A stretch of 5,084 bases of DNA, taken from positions 1-5,084 of the forward strand of contig JAKSDC010000027.1 of NCBI GenBank assembly GCA_022360275.1. The letters run 5' to 3'. Below, piece by piece: positions 4,931 to 5,084 of the stretch. The position numbers and the translations under genes are program-made. Each line of letters starts with the position of its first letter. Within the stretch, counting starts at the first letter, position 1. The stretch is from Chlorobiales bacterium (lineage in GTDB: Bacteria > Bacteroidota > Chlorobiia > Chlorobiales > Chlorobiaceae). The notes beneath the pieces were generated by a model. It was given only the letters and a program-made list of their open reading frames with translations. It made no database searches and was not told where the DNA came from.

Positions 4931-5084
4931 ATGTCAGCTACAGCGAAAATATTCATGTCCGGCCGAAGCCAGGCCATACGCCTGCCGAAAGAGTTCCGAT
5001 TCGAGGGAACCGAGGTGTTTATTCGGCGAGACCCGCTCACCGGAGATATTATTCTATCCCGTAAACCTGAATCCTGGGAAGGAC
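4931..5084 (+). CDS. vapB: VapB/VagC-type AbrB-fold antitoxin, 3' end outside window
   Basis: The 51 visible residues include TAKIFMSGRSQAIRLPKEF, then EVFIRRDP and GDIILSRKP, and end in ESWEG. This is the swapped-hairpin AbrB/SpoVT DNA-binding domain of VagC/VapB antitoxins, with the hallmark GRSQAIRLP. Such proteins bind the operon promoter through the N-terminal domain and neutralise a PIN-domain VapC RNase through a short C-terminal tail; family members are about 75-85 residues, so roughly 25-30 residues and the likely vapC gene lie beyond the window edge. The ATG at 4931 is chosen because the conserved TAKIFM segment starts right after it; an internal ATG at codon 9 would break the domain. 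The promoter and palindrome upstream suggest autoregulation. The family call is strong; the toxin partner is inferred from family habit. Confidence 0.88.
   Translation, partial: MSATAKIFMSGRSQAIRLPKEFRFEGTEVFIRRDPLTGDIILSRKPESWEG

Overview
The window looks like a bacterial chromosome segment of moderate GC (estimated by eye), with all supported genes on the + strand. Several features suggest a Gram-negative host: the YqhA/UPF0114 membrane protein, the VagC/VapB-type and CopG-type antitoxins, and sigma70-like promoters. A Chlorobi-like genome is a guess only; no taxonomic marker gene is present.

Layout. Positions 1-453 are the 3' part of a yqhA-like membrane protein gene. Its last codons contain a 44-bp sequence (382-425) that recurs perfectly, in the same orientation, at 4325-4368. 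Between the copies lies a 3.9-kb insert with one apparent operon: a 178-aa unrecognised protein with a Cys/Trp-rich C-terminus (867-1403), a radical SAM enzyme with a partial SPASM domain (1381-2400), a small nucleotidyltransferase-fold protein (2400-2978) and a two-domain phospholipase-D-like protein (2996-4273). The first three genes overlap one another and the fourth follows after 17 bp. A good promoter (693-721) precedes them, followed by a direct repeat of TACTGTAG with 22-bp periodicity that could be an operator. No integrase or transposase is visible, so the insert looks like a non-autonomous genomic island or cargo cassette.

Right of the second repeat is a CopG/ribbon-helix-helix antitoxin reading frame (to 4605) with no start codon; its 5' end has been replaced by the repeat, with the join at a GAAGAAGAA stretch common to both sequences. 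After about 325 bp without a gene, a VapB/VagC-type AbrB-fold antitoxin begins at 4931 and runs off the window. It has a near-consensus promoter that places the transcription start at or next to the ATG, and a perfect palindrome just upstream.

How the genes may work together is inference. A radical SAM/SPASM enzyme directly after a protein ending in CFCGWGSFI suggests peptide or protein modification, with the first gene as substrate or partner. The nucleotidyltransferase and PLD-like proteins are families common in defence and toxin modules. I do not recognise this four-gene combination. Together with the flanking repeats and neighbouring toxin-antitoxin remnants, it is the best candidate in the window for an undescribed accessory system, possibly anti-phage or RiPP-like.
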